DNA of 46,018 bases from an uncultured Mycoplasmatota bacterium. Lineage in GTDB: Bacteria > Bacillota_I > Bacilli_A > RF39 > UBA660. The position numbers and the translations under genes are program-made. Where the stretch lies: positions 1 through 46,018 of the forward strand of contig USRP01000002.1 in assembly GCA_900557185.1 (NCBI GenBank), read 5' to 3'. The first letter of the stretch is position 1. Each line of letters begins with the position of its first letter. The notes under the pieces were generated by a model. It had not been told where the DNA came from. It ran no database searches and saw only the letters and a program-made list of their open reading frames with translations. Positions 15,872 through 24,074 of the stretch are shown in pieces.

Positions 15872-16636
15872 ATGGTAGATACACATTGTCATTTGTTATT
15901 AGAAGAATATCAAACAGAAGAACACTTACAAGAGATTATTTTTCACATGGGAAATAATTTGATGATTACAAGTGCTACAAATATGAAAAATATGATTGAG
16001 ACATTAAATACAGTAAAGAAATATGAGAATGTTTATGGAGTTATTGGCATTCATCCCGAGGAAGTAGAAGATGGAACAGAAGAAAATTTAAAACTTTTAG
16101 AATCACATCTTCACGATGATAAAATTGTGGGTATTGGTGAGATTGGTCTCGATTATCACTATACGAAAGACAATAGAAAAAAACAGATAGAACTATTTGA
16201 AAAACAACTATTATTAGCTAAAAAATATCATCTTCCTTGTGTCATACACAGTAGAGATGCTGCAAAAGATACATATAATATATTAAAGAAGGTGATAGAT
16301 GGTAGTTTTCCCGTCATTTTACATTGTTATGGATATTCTGTAGAAATGGCTCGTGAGTTTTTAAAACTGGGTGTTTATTTTGGAATAGGAGGGGTTGTTA
16401 CTTTCAAGAATGGTGTCAAATTAGTTGAAGTAGTAAAAGAAATGCCACTAGATCGTTTGTTATTGGAGACGGATAGTCCATATTTATCTCCAGAACCATA
16501 TCGTGGTAAAGAAAATGAACCAGTAAGAATTATACATATTGCTGAAAAAATTGCACAAATTAAAAATACAAGTTTAGAAAAGGTATTAGAAATAACGACA
16601 AATACCGCAATTGCTCAATTTGACTTGAATAGGTAA
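15872..16636 (+). CDS. tatD: TatD-family metal-dependent DNase
   Basis: A 254-aa TIM-barrel hydrolase of the TatD family (YabD in Bacillus), Mg-dependent 3'-5' exonucleases acting on DNA and RNA. Metal-binding motifs are in place: DTHCH (3-7), GEIGLDYH (about 89-96) with the Glu ligand, VIHSRDA, VILHCYG and LLETDSPYLSP with the Asp ligand. GGAGTGAG precedes the ATG. The place after metG is the same as in Bacillus. No promoter of its own is evident after the preceding terminator. Confidence 0.94.
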   Translation: MVDTHCHLLLEEYQTEEHLQEIIFHMGNNLMITSATNMKNMIETLNTVKKYENVYGVIGIHPEEVEDGTEENLKLLESHLHDDKIVGIGEIGLDYHYTKDNRKKQIELFEKQLLLAKKYHLPCVIHSRDAAKDTYNILKKVIDGSFPVILHCYGYSVEMAREFLKLGVYFGIGGVVTFKNGVKLVEVVKEMPLDRLLLETDSPYLSPEPYRGKENEPVRIIHIAEKIAQIKNTSLEKVLEITTNTAIAQFDLNR

Positions 16637-16648
16637 TTTTGCTATACT
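16620..16648 (+). promoter_or_regulatory. Promoter of the G5/3D-domain gene
   Basis: TTGACT (16620-16625), 17-bp spacer, TATACT (16643-16648). It overlaps the 3' end of tatD. Confidence 0.7.
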
Positions 16649-16684
16649 TTAACTAGTCTATAAATAATCTTGAGGTGACATGTT

Positions 16685-17392
16685 ATGAATGTATATTTAC
16701 TGCAATTATTGGGTAAATGGCTTAGTTTAGTGATGATCGCAGCATTATCATTATTTCATAATATCGGATTTCAAACACATAAAGTAAAGATTGATAATCC
16801 GACCAAAAACATGAATTTAAATGTGGAAAATCAAGTGATTGCCCATGAAACGCAAACGATATATACAAAAAGATTACCAAATGGTGTGACCAAGGTTGTT
16901 ACAGAAGGTCAAGATGGTTTAATTATTCCTCAAGCAGATGGAACTACATCTGTCATTCAAGAAATGATTCCTGCTGTTGTACAGGTAGGAAAGGGAGGAA
17001 AAGAAAGCTATGTTGGAAAAATGTCAGGATATGGTCCTGATTGTCCTGGATGTAGCAAAACAGGAAATGTTTCTTGTCATACAAAAAATGGTGGAAAACA
17101 TAGTTTAATTTATGATGGCATTTATTATCAAGATGAGGAATATGGTAATGTTAGAATTTTAGCAGCAGCCAAAACTGTATTCCCATGTGGTACAATTATA
17201 GAAATTAATAACGGAATTAATCCACCTTTCCTAGGTGTTGTATTAGATAGTGGTAGTAGTATGCAAAAGGCATGGAATAGTAGTCGTACAGTATGGATTG
17301 ATTTAGCGTATGCTACTCAAAATGATGCTAGAAATACAACAACACCTGGAGGAAATGGAATACAATTTACTGTAAAACGTTATGGATTTTAA
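16685..17392 (+). CDS. Secreted or membrane-anchored protein with G5-like and 3D domains
   Basis: A 235-aa protein with an N-terminal hydrophobic segment (about 12-28), a G5-like strand region (about 50-102, with PNGVTKVVTEGQDG) and a C-terminal 3D domain (about 110-234). The 3D domain shares the MltA-type double-psi barrel; its conserved acids appear as VVLDSGSSM (Asp188) and WIDLAYA (Asp206). Relatives (YabE, YocH, resuscitation-factor-like proteins) act on peptidoglycan, and yabE sits at this position in Bacillus. It is much shorter than YabE. Extra cysteines (120, 123, 131, 168) could form disulfides. A GAGGTGA lies 6 nt before the ATG. Confidence 0.85.
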   Translation: MNVYLLQLLGKWLSLVMIAALSLFHNIGFQTHKVKIDNPTKNMNLNVENQVIAHETQTIYTKRLPNGVTKVVTEGQDGLIIPQADGTTSVIQEMIPAVVQVGKGGKESYVGKMSGYGPDCPGCSKTGNVSCHTKNGGKHSLIYDGIYYQDEEYGNVRILAAAKTVFPCGTIIEINNGINPPFLGVVLDSGSSMQKAWNSSRTVWIDLAYATQNDARNTTTPGGNGIQFTVKRYGF

Positions 17393-17415
17393 GAGCACTT
17401 TGCTCTTTTTCTTTT
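17391..17415 (+). terminator. Terminator after the 3D-domain gene
   Basis: AGAGCA (17392-17397) pairs with TGCTCT (17401-17406) around CTT, followed by a T-rich tail. Confidence 0.7.
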
Positions 17416-17424
17416 GAAATTTTA

Positions 17425-17453
17425 TTGTATCTCTCCCATAATTCAGTTATAAT
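17425..17453 (+). promoter_or_regulatory. Promoter of ksgA
   Basis: TTGTAT (17425-17430), 17-bp spacer, TATAAT (17448-17453), about 20 bp before the ribosome binding site. Confidence 0.65.
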
Positions 17454-17475
17454 AAAACTCAAGAGGAGATATAGT

Positions 17476-18327
17476 ATGGAGTATTCACCAAATAAAATGC
17501 AACAAAATTTAAATTCTCATCAATTTCACTTTAAAAAGAATTATGGTCAAAATTTTATTATTGATCGTAATGTGATTGAAAAAATCGTTACATCTTGTCA
17601 AATTGATGAAGATACGCTTGTTATCGAAATCGGCCCAGGAGCTGGTTCTTTAACCGTGGGACTTGCTAAATATGCCAAACAAGTACTTTGTTATGAAATC
17701 GATACAACATTACAACCAGTTTTAGAAGATAATTTAAAGTCATTTGCCAATGTCGATATTATTTATGGTGATTTCTTAAAGAGTACTCCTATCGAAGATA
17801 TTAAAAAGTATCAATATTCTAAATTATATGTTATTGGTAATTTACCTTATTATATTACAACTCCTATTATTATGAAGGTAATAGAGGATCATTTACCAGT
17901 TGATAAAATTGTCGTCATGGTTCAAAAAGAGGTAGGAGATCGTTTTAGAGCCAAACCAGGGACAAGAGATTATGGTTCATTTACTGTATTCTTAGATTAT
18001 TATTTTGATGTTCATAAACTTTTAGATGTAAGTCGCAATGTATTTTTACCAAAACCAAATGTCGATAGTATTGTGGTAGAATTTACACGTAAAAAAGAAC
18101 AATTAGAGTTATTGGATGATACTTTCTTCTTTCAATTTGTAAGAGATTGTTTCAAACAGAAGCGAAAAACACTGCGCAATAATTTAAAAAATTATGATTT
18201 AGAAATATTAGAACCGTTATTCCAATCACATGGATATAGTTTACAAGATCGTGCAGAAAAAATACCTTTAGAAATTTTTGTTTCGGTCGTAAATGGATAT
18301 ATTGAAAGAAGGAAACAAGATGATTAG
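17476..18327 (+). CDS. ksgA: 16S rRNA dimethyladenosine transferase KsgA
   Basis: KsgA (RsmA) dimethylates A1518 and A1519 of 16S rRNA. The 283-aa protein has KKNYGQNFIID, SAM motif I EIGPGAGSLT and catalytic motif IV NLPYYITTPI, plus the C-terminal CFKQKRKTLRNNL. I chose ATG 17476, 6 nt after AGAGGAGA; an upstream in-frame ATG at 17425 lies in the promoter. Ribonuclease M5 (rnmV), which normally precedes ksgA in Bacillus, is absent. The end overlaps the next gene by 8 bp. Confidence 0.96.
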   Translation: MEYSPNKMQQNLNSHQFHFKKNYGQNFIIDRNVIEKIVTSCQIDEDTLVIEIGPGAGSLTVGLAKYAKQVLCYEIDTTLQPVLEDNLKSFANVDIIYGDFLKSTPIEDIKKYQYSKLYVIGNLPYYITTPIIMKVIEDHLPVDKIVVMVQKEVGDRFRAKPGTRDYGSFTVFLDYYFDVHKLLDVSRNVFLPKPNVDSIVVEFTRKKEQLELLDDTFFFQFVRDCFKQKRKTLRNNLKNYDLEILEPLFQSHGYSLQDRAEKIPLEIFVSVVNGYIERRKQDD

Positions 18328-19342
18328 TGTTATCTACTTTATATTATTTTTAATTTTATTATTTATTTGTTTTATCGTATTGTTAAAATCATTAGATATT
18401 TTATATTTAAAATCTTTCTTTAAAACAATTACTTGTTTACTAATTGTCTTTTTCTCTATTGTCTTTCCTTTCGTAGGAACTTATTGTATTGCTAAAATAT
18501 TATCACACCAAGAAGTTATCGCTTTTTTTGAAGCTACGTATCTAGGTCAAAAAATATATACTTTCTTTGAATATTATTTTTTACCTTTATACATTATTTT
18601 TACTATTATTTCTATTGTAGTTATGGTATTCATTGTTTTAGGGAAAAAGCAAAAACAAACAACGAAACCATTTTTTGTACCAGATGGTCCAAATGTAAGA
18701 GATGATAAGATAGAAATAGAAAAGAATGGTTTTAAAATTCGTCCTTTAAAAGAAGAAGACAAGAAACACTTATTAAATTGGTTGACTGATGAGAAAGTAT
18801 TGGAATATCATGATGGACGTGATGTTAAATACGATGAAGTTTTAATCCAAAAACAATATTATAATCACAAGAATATTTCTAGACATATTTTAGAAAAAGA
18901 TACGGAAGCTGTTGGTTATTTACAATATTATCCACTGACACATGAAGAATTAAGTAAATATGATTTTGGGATTGATACCATTGTATATGGAATTGATGCA
19001 TTTATTGGAATTCCTAAATATTTTAAAAAACACTATGATGACAAGTTTATGATTATGATTCGTGATTATTTATTATCACATGGTGTTGATCTGTTAGTGG
19101 TAGACCCATTGATAGAAAATAAGCGTGATATTACATGTTTTGAAAAATGTGGTTTTGAAATATATCGTATTCTTCCGCATCATCGTTTTCATGAAGGAAC
19201 TCACCACGATTGTTATTTAATGTTATGTACAAAAGAAAAAATGAATACACCGATTATAACGAATAAAAAGAATATTAAGAAAAAGACAAATGCAAAAAAA
19301 ACATCCAGTACGAAGAAGGAAGTGTCAAAAAGGGACAAGTAG
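18320..19342 (+). CDS. Membrane-anchored GNAT (AAC(6')-like) protein
   Basis: A 340-aa protein joining a three-segment membrane anchor (about 3-22, 36-58, 86-107) to a GNAT domain (about 134-305) and a Lys-rich tail (about 314-340). The GNAT part resembles aminoglycoside 6'-N-acetyltransferases: FKIRPLKEEDKKHLLNWL, YGIDAFIG, and VVDPLIENKRDITCFEKCGFE. The acetyl-CoA loop, normally with Q/RxxGxG/A, reads PKYFKKHYDDKF without glycines, so activity is uncertain. The start is ATG 18320 after GAAGGA, overlapping ksgA by 8 bp. The substrate is unknown; acylation of a membrane-associated target is one guess. An antibiotic resistance role is not supported. Confidence 0.75.
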   Translation: MISVIYFILFLILLFICFIVLLKSLDILYLKSFFKTITCLLIVFFSIVFPFVGTYCIAKILSHQEVIAFFEATYLGQKIYTFFEYYFLPLYIIFTIISIVVMVFIVLGKKQKQTTKPFFVPDGPNVRDDKIEIEKNGFKIRPLKEEDKKHLLNWLTDEKVLEYHDGRDVKYDEVLIQKQYYNHKNISRHILEKDTEAVGYLQYYPLTHEELSKYDFGIDTIVYGIDAFIGIPKYFKKHYDDKFMIMIRDYLLSHGVDLLVVDPLIENKRDITCFEKCGFEIYRILPHHRFHEGTHHDCYLMLCTKEKMNTPIITNKKNIKKKTNAKKTSSTKKEVSKRDK

Positions 19343-19357
19343 TCTCTTTTTTTGACA
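19323..19357 (+). terminator. Terminator after the GNAT gene
   Basis: AAAAGGGAC (19328-19336) pairs with GTCTCTTTT (19342-19350) around a 5-nt loop that contains part of the stop codon. Outer TGTC/GACA extend the palindrome, and a T-run follows. Confidence 0.75.
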
Positions 19358-19403
19358 GAACCAGACATAAAATAGAGTATATGTTTACTTTTTTCTCTTT
19401 TTT

Positions 19404-19432
19404 TTGCACTCCCTATTACTTTGTGTTATCAT
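19404..19432 (+). promoter_or_regulatory. Promoter of the ung-tilS-ftsH unit
   Basis: TTGCAC (19404-19409), 17-bp spacer, TATCAT (19427-19432). Confidence 0.6.
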
Positions 19433-19455
19433 ATATCTGAAAGGAATTTTGATAT

Positions 19456-20106
19456 ATGATTAACAAGAAGTGGGATATTGTTTTAAAAGAGGAAATGAAA
19501 AAAGATTATTTTCGTAAGCTGGGAACATTTGTAAAACATGAATATGCGACGAAAAGATGTTTTCCTGAATATAAAAATATATTTAATGCACTACGTTATA
19601 CTGATTATGATGAAGTAAAAGTAGTCATTTTAGGGCAAGACCCTTATCACGGTATTGGTGAAGCCCATGGTCTTTCTTTTTCGGTACAAGAAGGATGTAA
19701 AAGACCACCATCTTTGGATAATATATTTAAAGAGTTAGAAAGTGACTTACATATTCATCGTGAAAATAATGATTTAACGGATTGGGCCAAACAAGGCGTG
19801 CTTCTATTAAACTCAATTATGTCTGTGCAAATGGATCGTCCATTATCTCATCAAAATCATGGCTGGGAAATGTTTACAGATGCGATTATTTCTAAACTAA
19901 ACGAAAGAGAAAAGCCAGTTATCTTTGTCTTTTGGGGTAGTTATGCACGTAGTAAGAAAGTACTAATTACAAATCCACAACATAAAATTATAGAGAGTGT
20001 GCATCCTTCTCCTTTATCTGCATATCGTGGTTTTTTTGGTAGTAGACCATTTTCTAAAATCAATCGATATTTAAAAGAAATTGGTGAGAAAGAGATTCAG
20101 TGGTAA
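19456..20106 (+). CDS. ung: Uracil-DNA glycosylase
   Basis: Ung removes uracil from DNA. The 216-aa family 1 enzyme has the water-activating loop GQDPYHG (60-66, catalytic Asp62), the Phe-containing HGLSFSV, and the minor-groove loop HPSPLSAYRGFFGS with the conserved His. AAAGGA lies 10 nt before the ATG. It is the first gene of a unit with tilS and ftsH, an uncommon combination compared with Bacillus. Together with dut in this window it covers both sides of uracil control in DNA. Confidence 0.96.
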   Translation: MINKKWDIVLKEEMKKDYFRKLGTFVKHEYATKRCFPEYKNIFNALRYTDYDEVKVVILGQDPYHGIGEAHGLSFSVQEGCKRPPSLDNIFKELESDLHIHRENNDLTDWAKQGVLLLNSIMSVQMDRPLSHQNHGWEMFTDAIISKLNEREKPVIFVFWGSYARSKKVLITNPQHKIIESVHPSPLSAYRGFFGSRPFSKINRYLKEIGEKEIQW

Positions 20107-21455
20107 TGATGAACGAAGTATTTAATTTTTTAAAGTCACTTTCATTTCATGATAATGATACGGTAGTGGTTGCTGTCTCTGGTGGACCAGATTCAATGTC
20201 TTTACTCCATTTGCTATTACAGTTAAGAGAACAAGTAAAAATTCGTATTGTGTGTGCTCATGTTCATCATAATGTTCGTGTCGAAAGTGATCAAGAAAAA
20301 GAATTTGTAGAATCTTATTGTAAAGAACATCAAATTCTCTTTGAATATTTTAAAATAAAAAACTATTCTCATAATAATTTTCACCAAGAAGCTCGTACCA
20401 TTCGTTATCAATTTTTTGAACAAGCTGTAAATAAATATCACGCAACTTATCTCATGACTGCACATCATGGTGATGACCTCATCGAAACAATTTTAATGAG
20501 ACTCGTGAGGGGTTCTTCTTTATATGGGTATCATGGTTTTTCTAGAGTGACAGAGTTATCGGATTATACATTAGTACGTCCTTTGATTACGGTTACGAGA
20601 GAAGAGATTATGAAATATATTGATCAATATCAGATTCCTTATGTTACCGATATGAGTAATTATAAAGACGATTATACGAGAAATCGTTATCGTAAGTATA
20701 TTGTTCCAAAGTTAAAAGAGGAAAATCCACAAGTTCATAAGAAATTTTTAAATTTTAGTACAACTTTATTAGAATGTAGTCATTATGTAAAAAATTTGGT
20801 TCAAAATAAAGAAGGAACAGTATTTCAAGAACGTACATTGTTTTTGGATTTATGGAAACGTGAAGATTCTTTTATGCAGGAACAAATAATTCAATTTTTA
20901 TTGGAAAGAGTCTATGAAGGAAGATTAAATCAAATTTGTGGACAGCATGTCTATAATATAAAGAAGTTTTTATTAGAAGGTAAAAACAATTCACATATAA
21001 CTTTACCAGACCATGTTTTTTTGGTAAAAGAATATAATCGAGCTTATTTTATAGATACGATGTCGTCTATTCAAGAATATCAATTTGAATTACAAGACCA
21101 GTTACGATTACCAAATGGTTATGTAATTGAAAAAGTGGAGGAAACAGAAAAAGACGATAATGATACTTGTCGTTTAGATATAAATGAAATCGTATTACCA
21201 CTTTATGTCCGTACTAGAAAATCAGGTGATCGTATGGATGTGAAAGGGCTATCCGGTACGAAAAAAATAAACGATATTTTTACGGATGAGAAAATCGAAA
21301 AACCAATTCGTGATACATGGCCAATTGTCGTAGATGCGACGGGAAAAATACTTTGGTTACCAGGCCTAAAAAAAACGAAATTTGATAGAACAAAAAATGG
21401 AAAGTATGATATAATACTAAGGTATTCTTTGAAGAAGGAGGGTTTGGATGAATAA
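20106..21455 (+). CDS. tilS: tRNA(Ile) lysidine synthetase
   Basis: TilS converts C34 to lysidine in tRNA-Ile(CAU), so that it reads AUA. The 449-aa protein has the PP-loop SGGPDSMSLL (about 26-35), the AHHGDDLIET motif and a C-terminal TilS_C domain (about 340-449) ending WLPGLKKTKFD. The start could be ATG 20106, overlapping the ung TAA, or ATG 20109; the ribosome binding site is weak, so coupling to ung is likely. The hprT gene found between tilS and ftsH in Bacillus is missing. It overlaps ftsH by 8 bp. Confidence 0.95.
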   Translation: MMNEVFNFLKSLSFHDNDTVVVAVSGGPDSMSLLHLLLQLREQVKIRIVCAHVHHNVRVESDQEKEFVESYCKEHQILFEYFKIKNYSHNNFHQEARTIRYQFFEQAVNKYHATYLMTAHHGDDLIETILMRLVRGSSLYGYHGFSRVTELSDYTLVRPLITVTREEIMKYIDQYQIPYVTDMSNYKDDYTRNRYRKYIVPKLKEENPQVHKKFLNFSTTLLECSHYVKNLVQNKEGTVFQERTLFLDLWKREDSFMQEQIIQFLLERVYEGRLNQICGQHVYNIKKFLLEGKNNSHITLPDHVFLVKEYNRAYFIDTMSSIQEYQFELQDQLRLPNGYVIEKVEETEKDDNDTCRLDINEIVLPLYVRTRKSGDRMDVKGLSGTKKINDIFTDEKIEKPIRDTWPIVVDATGKILWLPGLKKTKFDRTKNGKYDIILRYSLKKEGLDE

Positions 21456-23487
21456 AAAAGCCATTAAAAAAGGAATATTTCCATATGTAATTTTATTAAT
21501 GATTATGTTTGCAATCCTATACTTTTTTAATACAATGAATCGTAGAGTGAATGTATTAACTTATGATAAATTCATGGAACAAGCAAACAAAGGGAAAGTA
21601 GAAGAAGTTTTAGTAACACCACGTTCTCGTGCAAGTGTGTATGAGATTTCTGGTACGATGAAAGGATATAAAGACAATGAATCATTCTTTTTGAGAGTAC
21701 CATTAGATAGTGATGTGATGTCAGAAATTTTAGATATTCAAAAAGAAGAAGGATTTACATTAGATACATCTTCTGATCCAGAATCTAGTACATTCCTATT
21801 ATTTTTAGTAAATGTTCTTCCAATGGTTATTTTAGTAGGTGGAGCATTCTTCTTAATTACAAGACAAATGGGTAGTGCGAATAAATCAATGGATTTTGGA
21901 CGTAGTCGTGCTCGTTTGAATGAAGATAGTAAGAAAGTGACGTTTAAAGATGTTGCTGGTTTAGATGAGGAAAAAGAAGAAGTTGCTGAATTAATTGACT
22001 TCTTAAAAAGTCCTAAGAAATTCCAACGTTTAGGAGCTCGTATTCCCAAAGGAGTATTATTAGTTGGTCCTCCAGGAACAGGTAAAACATTACTTGCTCG
22101 TGCAGTAGCAGGAGAAGCAAATGTACCATTCTATTACATCAGTGGTTCTGAATTCGTAGAATTATTCGTCGGAGTAGGAGCAAGCCGTGTTAGAGATATG
22201 TTTAAACAAGCAAAACACAATGCTCCATGTTTAATCTTTATCGATGAAATCGATGCGGTAGGACGTCAAAGAGGTGCTGGTTTAGGTGGCGGTCATGATG
22301 AACGTGAACAAACATTAAACCAATTATTAACAGAGATGGATGGATTTGGTTCTAATGAAGGAATTATAATTATTGCTGCAACAAACCGTCCAGATGTATT
22401 AGACCCTGCTTTACTTCGTCCAGGTCGTTTTGATCGCCAAGTAACAGTAAATTTACCTGATGTAAAAGGAAGAGAAGAAATCTTAAAAGTACATGCTAGA
22501 GGTAAAACATTCTCTCCAAACGTTTCACTTGCTAATATTGCCAAAAGAACTGTTGGATTTAGTGGAGCAGATTTAGAGAACTTATTAAATGAAGCTGCCC
22601 TTTTAGCAGTAAGACGTAATAAAAATCAAATTACAATGGCTGAAATCGATGAAGCACATGACCGTGTTATGATGGGACCTGCTAAGAAGAGCCATAAATA
22701 TACTGAAAAAGAAAAACGTACAGTCGCATACCACGAAGCTGGTCATGCTGTATTAGGTATTAAATTAGATAATGCCAACGAAGTACAAAAGATTACAATT
22801 GTACCAAGAGGAAATGCTGGTGGATATAACTTAATGCTTCCAAAAGAAGAAACATATCTATCAACAAAACAAGAATTATTAGAACGTATTATGGGACTTC
22901 TTGGTGGTCGTGTTGCCGAAGAAATCGTATTTAACGAAGTAACAACAGGAGCACATAATGATTTTGAACAAGCAACAAAAATTGCTCGTGCTATGGTAAC
23001 AGAATATGGTATGAGTGATTTAGGACCAGTTCAATTTGAACATCAAGAAAGTAGTGTGTTCTTAGGCAGAGATTATAATAAGAGTCGTAATTTCTCAGGT
23101 CAAGTAGCATTCGAAATCGATCAAGAACAACGTAAGATTATCAATGAGTGTTATGAAAAAGCAAAGAAAGTCATTAAAGAAAATCGTGATTTACTTGACT
23201 TAATTGCCAATGCATTACTTGAAAATGAAACACTTACAAAAGAACAAATCGATTACTTAGTAGAAAATGGTAAGATGCCAGAAGAAGAGAAAGATGAGCA
23301 TCATGATGATGAGAATCAAAATCAAGATGATACAACGACTTCTGATTTCGAAGAACTTTCTTACCAAGATTTAAGTAAAGAGCTTCTTTATGAACTTTGT
23401 CAAGAAAGAAATATTGAAGCAACAAAAGATATGGATAAAGAAACACTTGTAAAATTATTACAAGAAGATGATAAAGAGGATGAATAA
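21448..23487 (+). CDS. ftsH: ATP-dependent zinc metalloprotease FtsH
   Basis: FtsH is a membrane-bound hexameric AAA+ protease for damaged and regulatory membrane proteins. The 679-aa protein has two membrane segments (about 10-28 and 115-137), Walker A GPPGTGKT (207-214), Walker B FIDEID (264-269), the second region of homology ATNRPDVLDPALLRPGRFD, zinc site HEAGH (429-433) and third ligand Asp505. AAGGAGGG precedes the ATG. After the protease domain comes an acidic His/Asp/Gln-rich linker (about 611-635) and a helical segment DLSKELLYELCQERNIEATKD-type (about 638-674) resembling SAP/HeH or Rho-N motifs, unusual for FtsH. Confidence 0.97.
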   Translation: MNKKAIKKGIFPYVILLMIMFAILYFFNTMNRRVNVLTYDKFMEQANKGKVEEVLVTPRSRASVYEISGTMKGYKDNESFFLRVPLDSDVMSEILDIQKEEGFTLDTSSDPESSTFLLFLVNVLPMVILVGGAFFLITRQMGSANKSMDFGRSRARLNEDSKKVTFKDVAGLDEEKEEVAELIDFLKSPKKFQRLGARIPKGVLLVGPPGTGKTLLARAVAGEANVPFYYISGSEFVELFVGVGASRVRDMFKQAKHNAPCLIFIDEIDAVGRQRGAGLGGGHDEREQTLNQLLTEMDGFGSNEGIIIIAATNRPDVLDPALLRPGRFDRQVTVNLPDVKGREEILKVHARGKTFSPNVSLANIAKRTVGFSGADLENLLNEAALLAVRRNKNQITMAEIDEAHDRVMMGPAKKSHKYTEKEKRTVAYHEAGHAVLGIKLDNANEVQKITIVPRGNAGGYNLMLPKEETYLSTKQELLERIMGLLGGRVAEEIVFNEVTTGAHNDFEQATKIARAMVTEYGMSDLGPVQFEHQESSVFLGRDYNKSRNFSGQVAFEIDQEQRKIINECYEKAKKVIKENRDLLDLIANALLENETLTKEQIDYLVENGKMPEEEKDEHHDDENQNQDDTTTSDFEELSYQDLSKELLYELCQERNIEATKDMDKETLVKLLQEDDKEDE

Positions 23488-23502
23488 ATCCTCTTTTCTT
23501 TT
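23473..23502 (+). terminator. Terminator after ftsH
   Basis: AAAGAGGAT (23473-23481) pairs with ATCCTCTTT (23488-23496) around a 6-nt loop containing the stop codon, then a T-rich tail. Confidence 0.75.
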
Positions 23503-23509
23503 AAAATGA

Positions 23510-23539
23510 TTGACTATTAGAAGAAAAATGAGATATAAT
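23510..23539 (+). promoter_or_regulatory. Promoter of the lipoprotein gene
   Basis: TTGACT (23510-23515), 18-bp spacer, TATAAT (23534-23539). Confidence 0.75.
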
Positions 23540-23568
23540 GGACATATAATAGAAAGAGGGTTTCTATC

Positions 23569-23988
23569 ATGAGAAAGAATGTTGAAAAATTTTCAAAACT
23601 ATTTATTTGTCTATTGGCACTTGTATTTGTCGTAACGGGTTGTGGTTGTGATAAGAAAGAAGAACCAAAGAAAGAAAATAAGACAGTAGAATCTAAGGTA
23701 ACAACATTAGATGATCAGACTGTAGAAGGATTAAAAATTTCTGGTTTAAGTATTACTTATAAGGATGGTATTAGTAAAATTGTAGCCAATGTCGAAAATA
23801 CAACAGACCAGACAATTAACCTTACAAATATTGGTATTAACCTATATGACAAGAATGATAAGTTGTTAATTGAAACACTTGGTTATATTGGAGAAAGCAT
23901 TGAACCAGGTGATAATAAACAAATTATTTCTGATGTAACAGAAGATTTAAGGAGTGCTACAAAAGTAGAATATAAAATTGCAAGATAA
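23569..23988 (+). CDS. Lipoprotein with FxLYD-like domain
   Basis: A 139-aa protein with a lipoprotein signal: basic start (RKNVEKFSK), hydrophobic core (11-22) and lipobox VTGC with Cys25 as the lipidated residue. A short Lys/Glu-rich linker precedes a beta-sandwich-like domain (about 50-139) containing GINLYDKND and IGESIEPGD, which fits the FxLYD domain found in extracellular proteins of Bacillota. Function is unknown. GAAAGAGGG precedes the ATG. It stands alone between its own promoter and terminator. Confidence 0.8.
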   Translation: MRKNVEKFSKLFICLLALVFVVTGCGCDKKEEPKKENKTVESKVTTLDDQTVEGLKISGLSITYKDGISKIVANVENTTDQTINLTNIGINLYDKNDKLLIETLGYIGESIEPGDNKQIISDVTEDLRSATKVEYKIAR

Positions 23989-24003
23989 GTTCTTGCTTTT
24001 TTA
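23980..24003 (+). terminator. Terminator after the lipoprotein gene
   Basis: GCAAGA (23980-23985) pairs with TCTTGC (23991-23996) around a 5-nt loop containing the stop codon, followed by T. Confidence 0.75.
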
Positions 24004-24012
24004 TTTGAAACA

Positions 24013-24041
24013 TGGACAATGACTAGAAACTTTGATACAAT
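24013..24041 (+). promoter_or_regulatory. Promoter of the parA-ychF operon
   Basis: TGGACA (24013-24018), 17-bp spacer, TACAAT (24036-24041), about 25 bp before the ribosome binding site. Confidence 0.6.
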
Positions 24042-24074
24042 ATAAGTTAGATATGATTAGAAAATGGTGGTATT

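Noticed and set aside
18704..19246. AAC(6')-like domain as an aminoglycoside resistance gene
   Set aside because: It is fused to membrane helices, lies in a housekeeping operon with normal base composition, and its CoA loop is degenerate, so a resistance role is not supported.
21738..22049. Long minus-strand ORF opposite ftsH (103 aa)
   Set aside because: It lies within a strongly conserved gene in another frame, has no ribosome binding site or recognisable motif; the same applies to the other antisense ORFs over dnaX, parA, ychF, rplB, rplN and rpoA.
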